In this document: piece after piece, positions 1 through 8,481 of the stretch
Layout of the letters: each line of letters starts with the position of its first letter
Numbering within the stretch: the stretch's first letter is position 1
Assembly (NCBI GenBank): GCA_046758905.1
Contig: JBHIBC010000015.1
Location: 1-43,274 of the forward strand
Reading direction: 5' to 3'
Length of the DNA stretch: 43,274 nucleotides
Source: JBHIBC01 sp046758905
GTDB taxonomy: Bacteria; Acidobacteriota; Polarisedimenticolia; Gp22-AA2
The notes under the pieces: generated by a model
Seen by the model: the letters and a program-made list of their open reading frames with translations, nothing else
What the model was told of the DNA's origin: nothing
Databases searched by the model: none
Made by a program: the position numbers and the translations under genes

Positions 1-42
1 GGGCTGATCGGCGTCCCGGGCGTGGGAGGAGCCGGGTCCGGC

Positions 43-789
43 TCAGCGCGCGGCGCGGCGGGCGCCGGCCGCCGCCCCGCGGATGCGCACGGCGCCCGCG
101 GCGTGCAGGGCGAACAGCGCGGCGTAGCACTCGAACTCACCGAGTCGGGCGAGGCCGACGATCTCGCCAATGGTGCGGGTGCCGTCGACCAGCGGGTAGA
201 TCCGCTTGTCCTCGGGGGTCAGGTCGGGCCGTTCGCCGAGCTGCGTAGCGGGCAGCAGCGGCTCCAGCACCATCGCGTCGTCGGGGAGCACCGCGCGGAA
301 CTTGCCCCACTCGTCGAGCCGATGGATCCCCTCCATCACGATCTTCGTCGTCGACATCGACAGGGTGATCTTCTCCTTGCTGTCGACCGGTCCCTCGACG
401 AACTCGAAGAAGCCGCTGCGCCAGTGGAAGAGCGAGTAGATGATCTCCAGCACCTGCTGCTTCACCGCCCAGAGGAGCTGATCGGCGGTGATGAACCCCA
501 TGCGCACCAGGACCTTGCCGTGCCGGGTCGAGGCGTCGATCTTGGCGGCCGACGCCGCGTTCTGCGCTGGGGTGATGATCCCCTTGCGGACCAGGAAGTT
601 GCCTAAGCTGTCGCGCACCGAGTTGGATCGCGCGAAGACGATCTCGCCGTCCTCCCAGTGGAGGCTCCGGCTCTCGGCGCCGCGGGACAGACGCAGCACG
701 CCGGTCTTCTTGGTGATGGAGATCAGGTTGATCACGTCGGACAGGCCGAAGCAGCTCAGGTCGCCGGTCAGGGTGCTCTTGGGCGACAT
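43..789 (-). CDS. DUF4388 (PATAN-like) domain protein
   Basis: The 248-residue product opens with a DUF4388 signature: a short beta strand, then FGLSDVINLISITKKTGVL, then LHWEDGEIVFARS. A second helical part (roughly residues 60-130) has two repeated RxGxIT elements (VRKGIIT and VRMGFIT), typical of these PATAN-like proteins. The family occurs in signalling and polarity proteins of myxobacteria, cyanobacteria and Acidobacteriota and is thought to mediate protein contacts; no enzyme activity is known. There is no signal peptide or membrane segment, so it is cytoplasmic. I chose the ATG at 789 because GGGGAGGG lies about 5 bases upstream; the in-frame ATG at 813 lacks such a site. The gene stands alone on its strand, so the context says little. 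The precise role is unknown. Confidence 0.8.
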   Translation of the reverse strand: MSPKSTLTGDLSCFGLSDVINLISITKKTGVLRLSRGAESRSLHWEDGEIVFARSNSVRDSLGNFLVRKGIITPAQNAASAAKIDASTRHGKVLVRMGFITADQLLWAVKQQVLEIIYSLFHWRSGFFEFVEGPVDSKEKITLSMSTTKIVMEGIHRLDEWGKFRAVLPDDAMVLEPLLPATQLGERPDLTPEDKRIYPLVDGTRTIGEIVGLARLGEFECYAALFALHAAGAVRIRGAAAGARRAAR

Positions 790-891
790 CACGCCCTCCC
801 CGGGCCAACCCATTGAGCCGTCTGGAGTTCAAGCGCCGGCACGGATCTGTCAGGGCGCTGTATCTGAGCCGCGGGGCGGCTAGCTTCGCCC

Positions 892-920
892 TTGACTCGC
901 CCGGAGCCTCCCCGTACACT
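892..920 (+). promoter_or_regulatory. Sigma-70-type promoter of the Cys-rich lipoprotein gene
   Basis: TTGACT (892-897) and TACACT (915-920) are separated by exactly 17 bases. Transcription would start near 927, giving a leader of about 200 bases before the ATG at 1125. Confidence 0.6.
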
Positions 921-926
921 TAGCCC

Positions 927-1124
927 GTCCCGGCCAGGCTCCGTCGCGCAGGGAACTGCAAACACAGGGAGTTCCGGCGATCGCGCCAGCGGCGCACGAC
1001 CCCGTGCGCCGGCGCGGCAGAGCCGGGGGATACCCACCCCGGAGCCTTCCCGTCCCGAGCCGGAGGGCGCGGGAAGCCGGGCCGGTGCCGCCCCGGAGGG
1101 TGCGAGCCTGGAGGTTCTGAGAAG
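927..1124 (+). promoter_or_regulatory. Long, hairpin-rich 5' leader of the lipoprotein gene
   Basis: This non-coding stretch can fold into consecutive stems: 952-957 with 970-975; 982-987 with 1011-1016 enclosing 991-997 with 1004-1010; 1023-1028 with 1037-1042; 1046-1052 with 1070-1076; and 1077-1081 with 1092-1096. The ribosome binding site GGAGG (1110-1114) follows the last stem, 10 bases before the start codon. I could not match it to a riboswitch class I know. High GC makes chance hairpins easy, so a regulatory role is only a suggestion. Confidence 0.35.
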
Positions 1125-2168
1125 ATGGCGTTCCGTCGCGTTGTTGCAGCCCTTTTCCCCCTTCTCGCGCTCGTCCTCTTGGCGGGGTGCAGCAAGACCG
1201 AGGACGTGGCCTCCTCCCCCGACATCTTCGGTGCCACCCCCGTGATCGAGAATGCCACGCTGAGCGCGACGACGACGACGGTGCAGTGCGACCTGACCGA
1301 CGAGTGGAACTTCACCCTCCCGCTCGTCCTCAGCTGCCCCACGGAGTTCGAGAAAGAATGTTTTGCGCCGACCTGCACCCTCCCCTCGGGCCGGCAGTTC
1401 ATAAAGATCTGCAGCCCTCCCGTATCCGTATGCGATCCGCAGTACCTCATCGACTGCTTCTCTCCCACCGACTGTGAAGGGCAGCAACAGATCTGCAAGG
1501 TCCCCCTGGAGGCCAGCGTAACCCCCGGGCCCCTGCTGATCGGCGGCACCTACGATGAGTGGCTCTTCAACGTCCAGGTCTCGGACGAGGACTCGACCCC
1601 CGACACGAGCGACGATATCCTCTCCGTCACCGCCACGTTCCGCAAGCCGCCGCAGCTGACCGACGAGATCTCGCTGGTCCTCCTGGATGACGGGTCTGCG
1701 ACGCAGTTCTCCTTCACCCAGAAGGGGACCGGGCTGCTGTCCTGCGGGCAGAGCCCGACCACGGGCGATCTGGTGTGCCAGCAGCTGACCGATTTCATCC
1801 TCACCACCAACGACGCCGTGGCGAACGACGGCAACTTCACGCGGGCGATCGCGGTCACGAATCTCGTCCTGTCCGGGTTCGGTACCCCGACCCTCACCGA
1901 CTGCATCGCGCTGACCAATCATCAGGTGGAGATCTCGGGGCCGGCGGGGGCCCAGTTTAATTTCAGGATCGACGTCGTGGATCGGGCGGGCAACATCGCC
2001 ACCTGGGATCAGCAGCTCACCGCGACGCCCAACCCCACCGTCTTCACCTGCAGCGGCGACGACTGCCTGTGCTGTCTGATGGGAACCGGCGTCACCGAGC
2101 AGTGCAAGGGGAAGGAAGGGCTGCCCGGTCCGGCGTTCCCGAACGGCGGCCTGTGCAAGCACCTGTAG
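1125..2168 (+). CDS. Cysteine-rich secreted lipoprotein of unknown function
   Basis: The 347-residue protein begins with a type II signal peptide: two arginines, a hydrophobic stretch and the lipobox LAGC with Cys22 as the lipidated residue. The mature part holds 18 further cysteines, several in short C-x(4-8)-C spacings between residues 50 and 130 and a dense cluster near the C-terminus (FTCSGDDCLCC). It has no histidine-rich or CxxCH haem motifs, so it is not a cytochrome. The middle (about 135-300) looks beta-rich and may be an Ig-like or beta-sandwich region. The even cysteine count suggests disulfides in an exported protein. I do not recognise the family. It is transcribed alone from its own promoter and followed by a convergent operon. 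Confidence 0.75.
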   Translation: MAFRRVVAALFPLLALVLLAGCSKTEDVASSPDIFGATPVIENATLSATTTTVQCDLTDEWNFTLPLVLSCPTEFEKECFAPTCTLPSGRQFIKICSPPVSVCDPQYLIDCFSPTDCEGQQQICKVPLEASVTPGPLLIGGTYDEWLFNVQVSDEDSTPDTSDDILSVTATFRKPPQLTDEISLVLLDDGSATQFSFTQKGTGLLSCGQSPTTGDLVCQQLTDFILTTNDAVANDGNFTRAIAVTNLVLSGFGTPTLTDCIALTNHQVEISGPAGAQFNFRIDVVDRAGNIATWDQQLTATPNPTVFTCSGDDCLCCLMGTGVTEQCKGKEGLPGPAFPNGGLCKHL

Positions 2169-2289
2169 CCGGGGGGCCGGGTCCGCCGCCGGAGCTCGTC
2201 TCACCGTTGCCCGCAAGGAACCCTCCCGGCTGACGGACGCCTCCCGGTCCGATCCCGATTCCGCAATCTAATGTCCCGGGAGGCTCGAT

Positions 2290-3171
2290 TCAAGGAAGCG
2301 AGCCGAGCAGCCTGTCGAGCCTGAGGGCGATCTCGGGCGTGATGGTCTTCGCCTTGAGGGCGAGGGCCGTCGAGCGCTGGGCGAGCAGGCGATGCAGCCT
2401 CCGGAAGTCGGCCGGCACGGTCCGCAGGGCGTGGGCGTGCAGCCGCAGGGTGGTCGCGTCGCCGCGGGAGACGGGCCCGGTCAGGGCCCGCACCGGTCCA
2501 AGGCGCGCGACGTTGTCCACCGTGCCGCGGACCAGCGGCATGTAGAGGCGGATCGCCTCCCTCTCGCTCAGCCCGAGGGCCCGGGCCGCCTCCAGGCCGA
2601 ACGACAGCAGAGCCACCAGATCGTTGGAAAGCAGGACGGCGATCAGGTGGTACAGGGTCTTCGCCTGCCGGGGGATGGTGACCGGGATCCCGCCGGCCCG
2701 GGCCACCAGGCGCCGCAGCAGCCGGACCGCCTCCGGGTCTCCCTCGATCGCGAAGGGCGTCCTCGCGACGTCGCTGAGCCCGGTGCGCGGGTCGGCGATG
2801 CTGGCGAGCGGATGGAGGGAGGCCACCCGGGCGCCGCGCCGCCGGAGCGGCTCGAGGACGCTCGAGGACATCGCCCCGCTGGTGTGAGCCACGACCTTGC
2901 GATCCCAGCGGGGCCCCGTCCTGGCCAGCTCGCGCGCCAGCGGGGGGATCGTCCGGTCTGGCGTGGCGATGAAGATCAGCGAGGCGCCGGAGGCGGCGCG
3001 GCGGTTCGACTTCTCGGCCTGGCCGGCGCCGATGAACCGCACCGCCCGGCGGGCGGAGCGGAGCGTGCGGGCGGTGACGCCGCCCACCTGCAGCCCCTGC
3101 AGGGCCAGGAGCCGCCCGAGGGCCCGGCCCATGCGGCCGGCGCCGAGAATCGCGAACCGCCTGCTGCCCAT
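2290..3171 (-). CDS. Rossmann-fold / DUF2520 dehydrogenase-like protein
   Basis: The 293-residue protein has an N-terminal nucleotide-binding Rossmann fold with the glycine motif GAGRMG at residues 10-15. Its C-terminal helical domain matches DUF2520, with HPLASI, an LYHLIAVLLSNDLVALL helix and the conserved LTGPVSRGDATT segment. This architecture resembles pyrroline-5-carboxylate reductase and ketopantoate reductase-like proteins, but the substrate is not established. It is the last gene of the ileS-lspA-lgt-rluD operon, 12 bases after the pseudouridine synthase gene. It may be an NAD(P)H-dependent oxidoreductase; I cannot name the reaction. Confidence 0.82.
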   Translation of the reverse strand: MGSRRFAILGAGRMGRALGRLLALQGLQVGGVTARTLRSARRAVRFIGAGQAEKSNRRAASGASLIFIATPDRTIPPLARELARTGPRWDRKVVAHTSGAMSSSVLEPLRRRGARVASLHPLASIADPRTGLSDVARTPFAIEGDPEAVRLLRRLVARAGGIPVTIPRQAKTLYHLIAVLLSNDLVALLSFGLEAARALGLSEREAIRLYMPLVRGTVDNVARLGPVRALTGPVSRGDATTLRLHAHALRTVPADFRRLHRLLAQRSTALALKAKTITPEIALRLDRLLGSLP

Positions 3172-3183
3172 GTCTCGTCTCCC

Positions 3184-4179
3184 TCAGCTCCGGTCCGGCG
3201 CGGGCCGGACCTCCTTCAGGAGCGCCACTAGGCGCTTCAGATCGGGCGGCCGGGGGGCCCGGAACTCCAGGCGGGACCCCGTGCGCGGGTGCTCCAGGGC
3301 CAGTCCCCGCGCGTGCAGCGCCAGGCCCCCGTAGGCCAGCAACGCGTCGCGCTCCCGGGAAGGGCCCAGGGAGCGGGCCCGCTGGCCGCCGTAGACGCGG
3401 TCGCCGACGATCGGGTGCCCGCCATCGCTCAGGTGCACCCGCAGCTGGTGCGTGCGACCGGTCTCGGGGCGAAGCTCCAGGAGGGTCACCGGTCCCAGGT
3501 CCTCAAGGATCCTGTACACGGTGCGCGCCGCCCGGCCGCCCCGGCGGACGGACATCTTCACCCGGGCCGTCGGGTGGCGTCCGATCGGCGCGTCGATGGT
3601 CGCCTCCCGTCGGCGCGGGCGGCCCCAGACCAGGGCCTCGTAGGTCTTCACCACCCTGCGCTCCTTGAACTGCGCCGCCAGATTGCGGTGGGCCGCGTCG
3701 TGCTTGGCCACCACGATCACGCCGGAGGTGTCGCGGTCGAGGCGGTGGACGATGCCGGGGCGCTCCCTTCCACCGACCCCGGATAGGTCCCGGCAATGAT
3801 GCAGCAGCGCGTTGACCAGGGTGCCCGACCGGACCCCGGCGCCCGGGTGGACCACCAGGCCGGGCGGCTTGTCGACCACGATCAGATCGCCGTCCTCGTA
3901 CAGGACCGACAGGGGCACCGCCTCGGCCCGCACGGCGGCCGGGGCCGGCGCCGGCAGATCGACCACGACCCGCTCGCCGCCCCGGACCCTGTCCGACGGC
4001 CGCGCGATCCGACCCGCCAGTTTCACGTGCCCCTCCCGCATCAGCCGCTGCAGGGCGGCGCGGCTCTGCGCGGGCAGGAGCGCCGCCAGCGCCAGGTCGA
4101 GGCGCTCGCCGCGACTCTCCCGAGGCAGATCGAGCGACACGCGGCGACCAACCCCGCTCCGGGTCCCGCCCCCCATCAC
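3184..4179 (-). CDS. rluD: RluA/RluD-family ribosomal large subunit pseudouridine synthase
   Basis: The 331-residue protein has an S4 RNA-binding domain (about residues 22-75, with SRAALQRLMREGHVKL) and a pseudouridine synthase domain. The latter carries the active-site motif HRLDRDTSG at 145-153, where Asp148 is the expected nucleophile, and the later GRTHQLRVHL motif. Family members isomerise uridines of 23S rRNA helix 69 (RluD) or other RNA sites. RluD is the usual type found beside lspA; exact site specificity cannot be read from sequence. Its ATG overlaps the lgt stop codon as ATGA, implying translational coupling. The N-terminus could instead start about 13 residues later at a GTG, just before the S4 domain. 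Confidence 0.88.
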   Translation of the reverse strand: MMGGGTRSGVGRRVSLDLPRESRGERLDLALAALLPAQSRAALQRLMREGHVKLAGRIARPSDRVRGGERVVVDLPAPAPAAVRAEAVPLSVLYEDGDLIVVDKPPGLVVHPGAGVRSGTLVNALLHHCRDLSGVGGRERPGIVHRLDRDTSGVIVVAKHDAAHRNLAAQFKERRVVKTYEALVWGRPRRREATIDAPIGRHPTARVKMSVRRGGRAARTVYRILEDLGPVTLLELRPETGRTHQLRVHLSDGGHPIVGDRVYGGQRARSLGPSRERDALLAYGGLALHARGLALEHPRTGSRLEFRAPRPPDLKRLVALLKEVRPAPDRS

Positions 4180-4997
4180 GCCCGGGCGCGCCGTCGCACC
4201 TCGTCGGCGCGCGCCCGGCGCGACAGCCGGTAGAGCATCACGGAGGCGACGACCAGCGCCCCGGCGGCGATCGCCTGGGAGGTGGACAGGCGGCCTCCGA
4301 GGAAGACGCCGCGCGCCACGTCCCCGCGGAAGGCCTCCACGAGCATGCGCAGCACGGCGTACGACAGCACGTAGATCCAGAACACCTGCCCGTGCACGCG
4401 CCGCCTCCGCATCGCCACCACCGTGATCCCGAACACGGCCAGGTTCGACAGGGCGTGGTAGATCTGCGTCGGGTGGAGAGCGATGCCCAGGGGCACTCCC
4501 GTCAGATCATAGGACCGCGGGTCGGAGAAGGTGACCGCCCAGGGCAGCGCGCAGGCCTTCCCGTAGCAGCACCCGGCGGCGAAGCAGCCGAGCCGCCCCA
4601 CCGCCTGGCCGAGGGCGAGGGCCGGGGCCGACAGGTCGGCGACCGGGCCGAGCGGCAGCCGGCGGCGGCGGATGTAGAGCAGGGCCGCCGCGGCCGCGAG
4701 GCCGAACCCGCCGTAGAAGACCCCGGCCGAGCGCAGGCTCCGGACCATCTCGATCGGGTGCTCCAGGTAGTACCGGGCGTCCAGCAGGTAGAGCAGGAGC
4801 TTGGCGCCGACGAATCCGGCGATCAGGGTCAGGATGCCCAGGTCCACGATGCGCGAGGTCGGGAGTCCGTCGCGACGCGCGTAGTGGACCGCGACCCGCA
4901 GCGCGAGGAGGAACCCGAGGGCGTAGAACAGCCCGTAGGTCCCGACCGTGAACCGCCCCAGCCGCCCGAGGTCGATGTCGAACAGGACCGGATGCAT
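4176..4997 (-). CDS. lgt: Prolipoprotein diacylglyceryl transferase
   Basis: This 273-residue polytopic inner-membrane enzyme transfers diacylglycerol from phosphatidylglycerol to the lipobox cysteine, the first step of lipoprotein maturation. Several hydrophobic helices are visible (about 20-38, 52-72, 92-108, 122-142 and near the C-terminus). The Lgt signature GRLGCFAAGCCYG includes the conserved arginine (Arg135), preceded by the AGVFYGGF element at 91-98 and followed by LHPTQIYHALSNL. It lies 3 bases after lspA, which acts two steps later, and overlaps rluD by 4 bases. Several lipoproteins in this window would be its substrates. Confidence 0.97.
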   Translation of the reverse strand: MHPVLFDIDLGRLGRFTVGTYGLFYALGFLLALRVAVHYARRDGLPTSRIVDLGILTLIAGFVGAKLLLYLLDARYYLEHPIEMVRSLRSAGVFYGGFGLAAAAALLYIRRRRLPLGPVADLSAPALALGQAVGRLGCFAAGCCYGKACALPWAVTFSDPRSYDLTGVPLGIALHPTQIYHALSNLAVFGITVVAMRRRRVHGQVFWIYVLSYAVLRMLVEAFRGDVARGVFLGGRLSTSQAIAAGALVVASVMLYRLSRRARADEVRRRARA

Positions 4998-5000
4998 GGC

Positions 5001-5519
5001 TCAGCCTCCAGAGGGAGGCGTCGGCCGGGAGCGGCTCCGGCCCCTCACGAGGAGGTCGGACACCAGCAGCGCCACCCCGACGCAGATCGAGGCGTCGGCC
5101 AGGTTGAAGGCCGGCCAGTGATGGTCGCCGATGAAGAAGTCGAGGAAGTCGATCACGTACCCCAGCCGCAGGCGGTCGACCAGGTTGCCGACCGCGCCCC
5201 CGAGGATCAACGCCAAGCCGGTCTGGGCCACCACGTCGGCGAGCGTCGTGCGGTACTGAAACCCCAGGATCATCAGGATCGCCAGGACCGGGATGACGAT
5301 GAACAGCAGGTTCCGGTAGGGGTCGGGCAGGTCGTGGAAGAGCCCGAACAGGGCCCCGCGGTTGGTGACCAGCGTCAGATGGAACAGCCCCGGGATGACG
5401 GCGACGGACGAGGAGAGCACCATCCGCGAGACCACCAGCTCCTTGGCGAGCTGGTCGAGGCCCAGGATCGACAGCGACACGAGGGCGTAGGCGATGCGCA
5501 GGACGCGGCCGCGGATCAC
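5001..5519 (-). CDS. lspA: Lipoprotein signal peptidase (signal peptidase II)
   Basis: The 172-residue membrane aspartyl protease removes signal peptides from diacylated prolipoproteins. It has four hydrophobic helices, the N-terminal LDQLAKELV element, the GNLVDRLRLG motif, and the two catalytic aspartates in YVIDF (Asp124) and FNLADA (Asp142). I place the start at the GTG at 5519, which overlaps the ileS stop as GTGA. An upstream ATG in the same frame would add about 39 arginine-rich residues absent from the family, and it lies inside ileS. The C-terminal tail is short and basic. It is coupled to ileS, the classic ileS-lspA arrangement. Confidence 0.96.
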   Translation of the reverse strand: MIRGRVLRIAYALVSLSILGLDQLAKELVVSRMVLSSSVAVIPGLFHLTLVTNRGALFGLFHDLPDPYRNLLFIVIPVLAILMILGFQYRTTLADVVAQTGLALILGGAVGNLVDRLRLGYVIDFLDFFIGDHHWPAFNLADASICVGVALLVSDLLVRGRSRSRPTPPSGG

Positions 5520-8359
5520 ACGCCGGCCTCGCGCGCCTGCAGGATGACGCGGACCGTCCGGGCGCAGCGACCGCAGACGGTGGGCAGATCGGGATCGGAG
5601 CCGACGTCCTCCATGACGTTCCAGCAGCGCTCGCATTTCCTGCCCGGCGCCCGTTCGACGGCGATCCGCAGCCCGGCGATGCGGTCGCTCTCGCGGGTCG
5701 GGCGCGTCACGCCGCCCAGCCGGACCCGCGAGACGATGAACAAGGACCGCAGGAAATCCGCGTACTCATCGAGCAGCCGCCTGAGCTCGTCCCCCGCATC
5801 GACGCTCACCTCGGCCTCGAGCGAGTTGCCGATGGCCCCCGACGCGCGCACCGCCTCCAGCGCCTTGAGCACCTCCTCGCGCACCTCCCGGAGCCGTTCC
5901 CAGCGCCGCAGGGTCTCCTCCTCGGCCGGCAGCTCGACGGGCCCGGGGAACTCGCGCGCGTGGACGGAATCCTCGATGGGGTCCCCGTCGCTCCGCCCGT
6001 GAAGCGCCTGCCAGGCCTCCTCCGCCGTGAAGCACAGGATGGGTGCCATCAAGCGGATCATCGCGTCGAGGATGAGTCGCATGGCGGTCTGCGCGGAGCG
6101 GCGCGCGGGGGAGTCCGCGGGGCTCGTGTAGAGGCGGTCCTTGAGAATGTCGAGGTAGAAGGAGCTCAGCGTCACCGTGCTGAACAGGTGGATCGACTGC
6201 GTGACCAGGTGGAGCTCGTAGCGCTCGTATGCCGTCCGAACCCGCTGGATCAGGGCGTTGAGCTGGTGGAGCGCCCAGCGGTCGATCTCCTGCAGGCGCT
6301 CGGCCGGCACGGCGTGGCGCCGGGGGTCGAAGTCGTGCAGGTTACCGAGGAGGAAGCGGCAGGTATTGCGGATCTTGCGGTAGGCCTCGGCGCTGCGCTC
6401 CAGGATCTCCTCCGAGAGGCGCATGTCCTCGAGGAAGTCGACGGTCGCGACCCAGAGCCTGAGGACGTCGCCGCCGTGCCGACGGATCACCTCCTGCGGG
6501 GCGATCACGTTCCCGAGCGACTTCGACATCTTGCGCCCGGCGCCGTCCAGCGTGAACCCATGGGTCAGGACGGCGCGGTAGGGGGCGGCGTCGCGGTCGT
6601 TGACGGAGACCAGCAGCGACGAGTGAAACCAGCCGCGGTGCTGATCGCTGCCCTCGAGGTAGAGGTCGCAGGGCCATGGGTGCCCCTCCCGGGAGGAGGC
6701 GACCGCGAGGTAGGAGACCCCCGACTCGAACCACACGTCGACGATCTCGTTGCGCGGCCCCAGATCGGCGCTGCCGCACTCGGGGCACGCCGTCCCGGCG
6801 GCCACGCGCCGGAACTGGTCGGGATCGAACCACGCATCGCTGCCGCGTTCCCGGAACAGCGCGGCGACTCTCCCGATGAATTCGTGGTCGATGACCGGCC
6901 GCCCGCAGCGGGCGCAGAACGGGAAGGGGAGCGGCACGCCCCAGACGCGCTGGCGCGAGATGCACCAGTCCGGCCGGGTGCCGACCATCCCGGCGATGCG
7001 CTGCGCCCCGGCGGGCGGGATCCACCGAACCCGATCGATCGCCGTGAGGCAGCGGGCGCGAAGGTCGTTGCGGTCGAGGGCGATCCACCACTGCTCGGTG
7101 GCGCGCAACACGATAGGCTTCTTACAGCGCCAGCAGTGGGGGTAGCTGTGCCTCAGCGTCTCGGCGTGGTGCAGCAGCCCCCGGCCGGCGAGGTCGCGGA
7201 CGATCGCGTCGTTCGCGGAGAACACCTTCTGGCCGGCGTAGGGCGTGACCGCCTCGACGAAGCGACCGTGCTCGTCCACGGGCGAGAAGATCGGCAGGCC
7301 GTACCGGCGGCCGGTCTCGAAGTCGTCCATCCCGTGTCCGGGGGCGGTGTGCACCGCGCCGGTCCCGGTGTCGCACGTGACGTAGTCCCCCAGCACCAGA
7401 CGGGAGATCCCCCCGGCCGCGAACGGATAGGGCGAGCGGGCCTCTCCCGCTCCCTCGAGCTCGCGCCCCTTCAGGACGCCGAGCACCGCGACGGGCCTCG
7501 TCCCGCGCAGCGCCAGCACCTCCGCGATCCGGTCCGTGGCCATCAACAGGACCTCGTCGCCGACATCGACCAGCCGGTATTCGTAGTCGGGATGGAACGC
7601 GATGGCGACGTTCGCCGGCAGGGTCCAGGGCGTCGTGGTCCAGATCAGGATCGAGAGCCTGCGGCCCTTCAGCGCGGGGAAGCGGTCGGCCAGGGGCTCG
7701 GCGCGCCAGGGGAAGCGGACGTAGATGGATGGAGAGACGTGCTCCTCGTACTCCACCTCGGCCTCGGCCAGGGCCGTGGCGCACTGGGGGCACCAGTGGA
7801 CCGACCGCTTGTCGCGGTAGATGTTCCCGTTGCGCGCGAAGCGGCCGATCTGCTCGACCACGACTCCCTCGTAGTGCGGGTCGAGGGTCCGGTAAGGCGC
7901 GCGCCACTCGCCGAAGACGCCGAGGCGGCGGAACTCCTCGCGCTGCACGTCGATGAACCTCTCGGCGTAGTCGCGGCAGGCGGAACGGATCTGGAGCGGC
8001 GTCATTCCGGCCTTCCTGCGGCCCAGGTCCTTGTCGACCTGATGCTCGATCGGCAGACCGTGGCAGTCCCAGCCCGGCAGGTAGGGGGCGTCGAAACCCA
8101 TCATGGTGCGCGATTTCACGACGATGTCCTTGAGGATCTTGTTCAACGCCTGGCCGAGGTGGATGTGGCCGTTGGCGTACGGGGGGCCGTCGTGCAGGAC
8201 GAACAGCGGCCGTCCGGCGCGCCGCCTGCGGATGCAGGCATAGACGTCGAGGCGGTCCCAGGCCTCGATCAGGCGCGGCTCCCGGCGGGGCAGGTCGGCC
8301 CGCATCGGGAAGCGGGTCTTCGGGAGGTTGATGGTCGACTTGAGGTCGGGCGGCTGCAT
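5516..8359 (-). CDS. ileS: Isoleucyl-tRNA synthetase
   Basis: The 947-residue class I synthetase charges tRNA-Ile. It has the HIGH-type motif GHIHLG at 64-69 and KMSKS at 610-614. The editing domain contains zinc-binding-like CxxC pairs (HWCPQC, FCARCG, CPECG). The C-terminal zinc finger is formed by CERC (909-912) and CGRC (929-932). Length and the C-terminal finger place it with standard bacterial IleS. I keep the ATG at 8359 because the conserved N-terminal NLPKTRFPM element precedes the next in-frame ATG. It is the first gene of a five-gene operon read from a strong promoter at 8452-8423 that overlaps the divergent cysteine desulfurase promoter. Confidence 0.98.
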   Translation of the reverse strand: MQPPDLKSTINLPKTRFPMRADLPRREPRLIEAWDRLDVYACIRRRRAGRPLFVLHDGPPYANGHIHLGQALNKILKDIVVKSRTMMGFDAPYLPGWDCHGLPIEHQVDKDLGRRKAGMTPLQIRSACRDYAERFIDVQREEFRRLGVFGEWRAPYRTLDPHYEGVVVEQIGRFARNGNIYRDKRSVHWCPQCATALAEAEVEYEEHVSPSIYVRFPWRAEPLADRFPALKGRRLSILIWTTTPWTLPANVAIAFHPDYEYRLVDVGDEVLLMATDRIAEVLALRGTRPVAVLGVLKGRELEGAGEARSPYPFAAGGISRLVLGDYVTCDTGTGAVHTAPGHGMDDFETGRRYGLPIFSPVDEHGRFVEAVTPYAGQKVFSANDAIVRDLAGRGLLHHAETLRHSYPHCWRCKKPIVLRATEQWWIALDRNDLRARCLTAIDRVRWIPPAGAQRIAGMVGTRPDWCISRQRVWGVPLPFPFCARCGRPVIDHEFIGRVAALFRERGSDAWFDPDQFRRVAAGTACPECGSADLGPRNEIVDVWFESGVSYLAVASSREGHPWPCDLYLEGSDQHRGWFHSSLLVSVNDRDAAPYRAVLTHGFTLDGAGRKMSKSLGNVIAPQEVIRRHGGDVLRLWVATVDFLEDMRLSEEILERSAEAYRKIRNTCRFLLGNLHDFDPRRHAVPAERLQEIDRWALHQLNALIQRVRTAYERYELHLVTQSIHLFSTVTLSSFYLDILKDRLYTSPADSPARRSAQTAMRLILDAMIRLMAPILCFTAEEAWQALHGRSDGDPIEDSVHAREFPGPVELPAEEETLRRWERLREVREEVLKALEAVRASGAIGNSLEAEVSVDAGDELRRLLDEYADFLRSLFIVSRVRLGGVTRPTRESDRIAGLRIAVERAPGRKCERCWNVMEDVGSDPDLPTVCGRCARTVRVILQAREAGV

Positions 8360-8422
8360 GGGCCGTGGAACCCCTCACGCTCGTTCCCGGCCAGTTGTGA
8401 TGGCCGCGTCGGGGGAGCGGCG

Positions 8423-8452
8423 AATCTAGCAGGCCGCTCCGAATATTGTCAA
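8423..8452 (-). promoter_or_regulatory. Promoter of the ileS operon
   Basis: On the minus strand TTGACA (8452-8447) is followed after 18 bases by TAGATT (8428-8423), with an extended -10 TGC directly in front. Transcription would start near 8416, about 57 bases before the ileS ATG. Confidence 0.75.
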
Positions 8453-8475
8453 GGATCCGGCTCCTGTGCTACGTT
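8446..8475 (+). promoter_or_regulatory. Promoter of the cysteine desulfurase operon (shares its -35 with ileS)
   Basis: TTGTCA (8446-8451) lies 18 bases before TACGTT (8470-8475), which is preceded by the extended -10 element TGC. The expected start of transcription, about 7 bases downstream, coincides with the ATG at 8482, so the mRNA is probably leaderless. The -35 box is the reverse complement of the ileS -35 box, offset by one base. Confidence 0.65.
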
Positions 8476-8481
8476 CCGGCG

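Noticed and set aside
927..1124. A cyclic-di-GMP (GEMM) or cobalamin riboswitch in the lipoprotein leader
   Set aside because: Short similarities such as CAAAC and GGGAAG occur, but the conserved core sequences of these classes are not present.
789..2216. A 475-codon minus-strand frame opposite the lipoprotein gene
   Set aside because: The plus-strand frame has a signal peptide, lipobox and ribosome binding site; the minus frame has none of these and is Arg/Gly/Val-rich without motifs.
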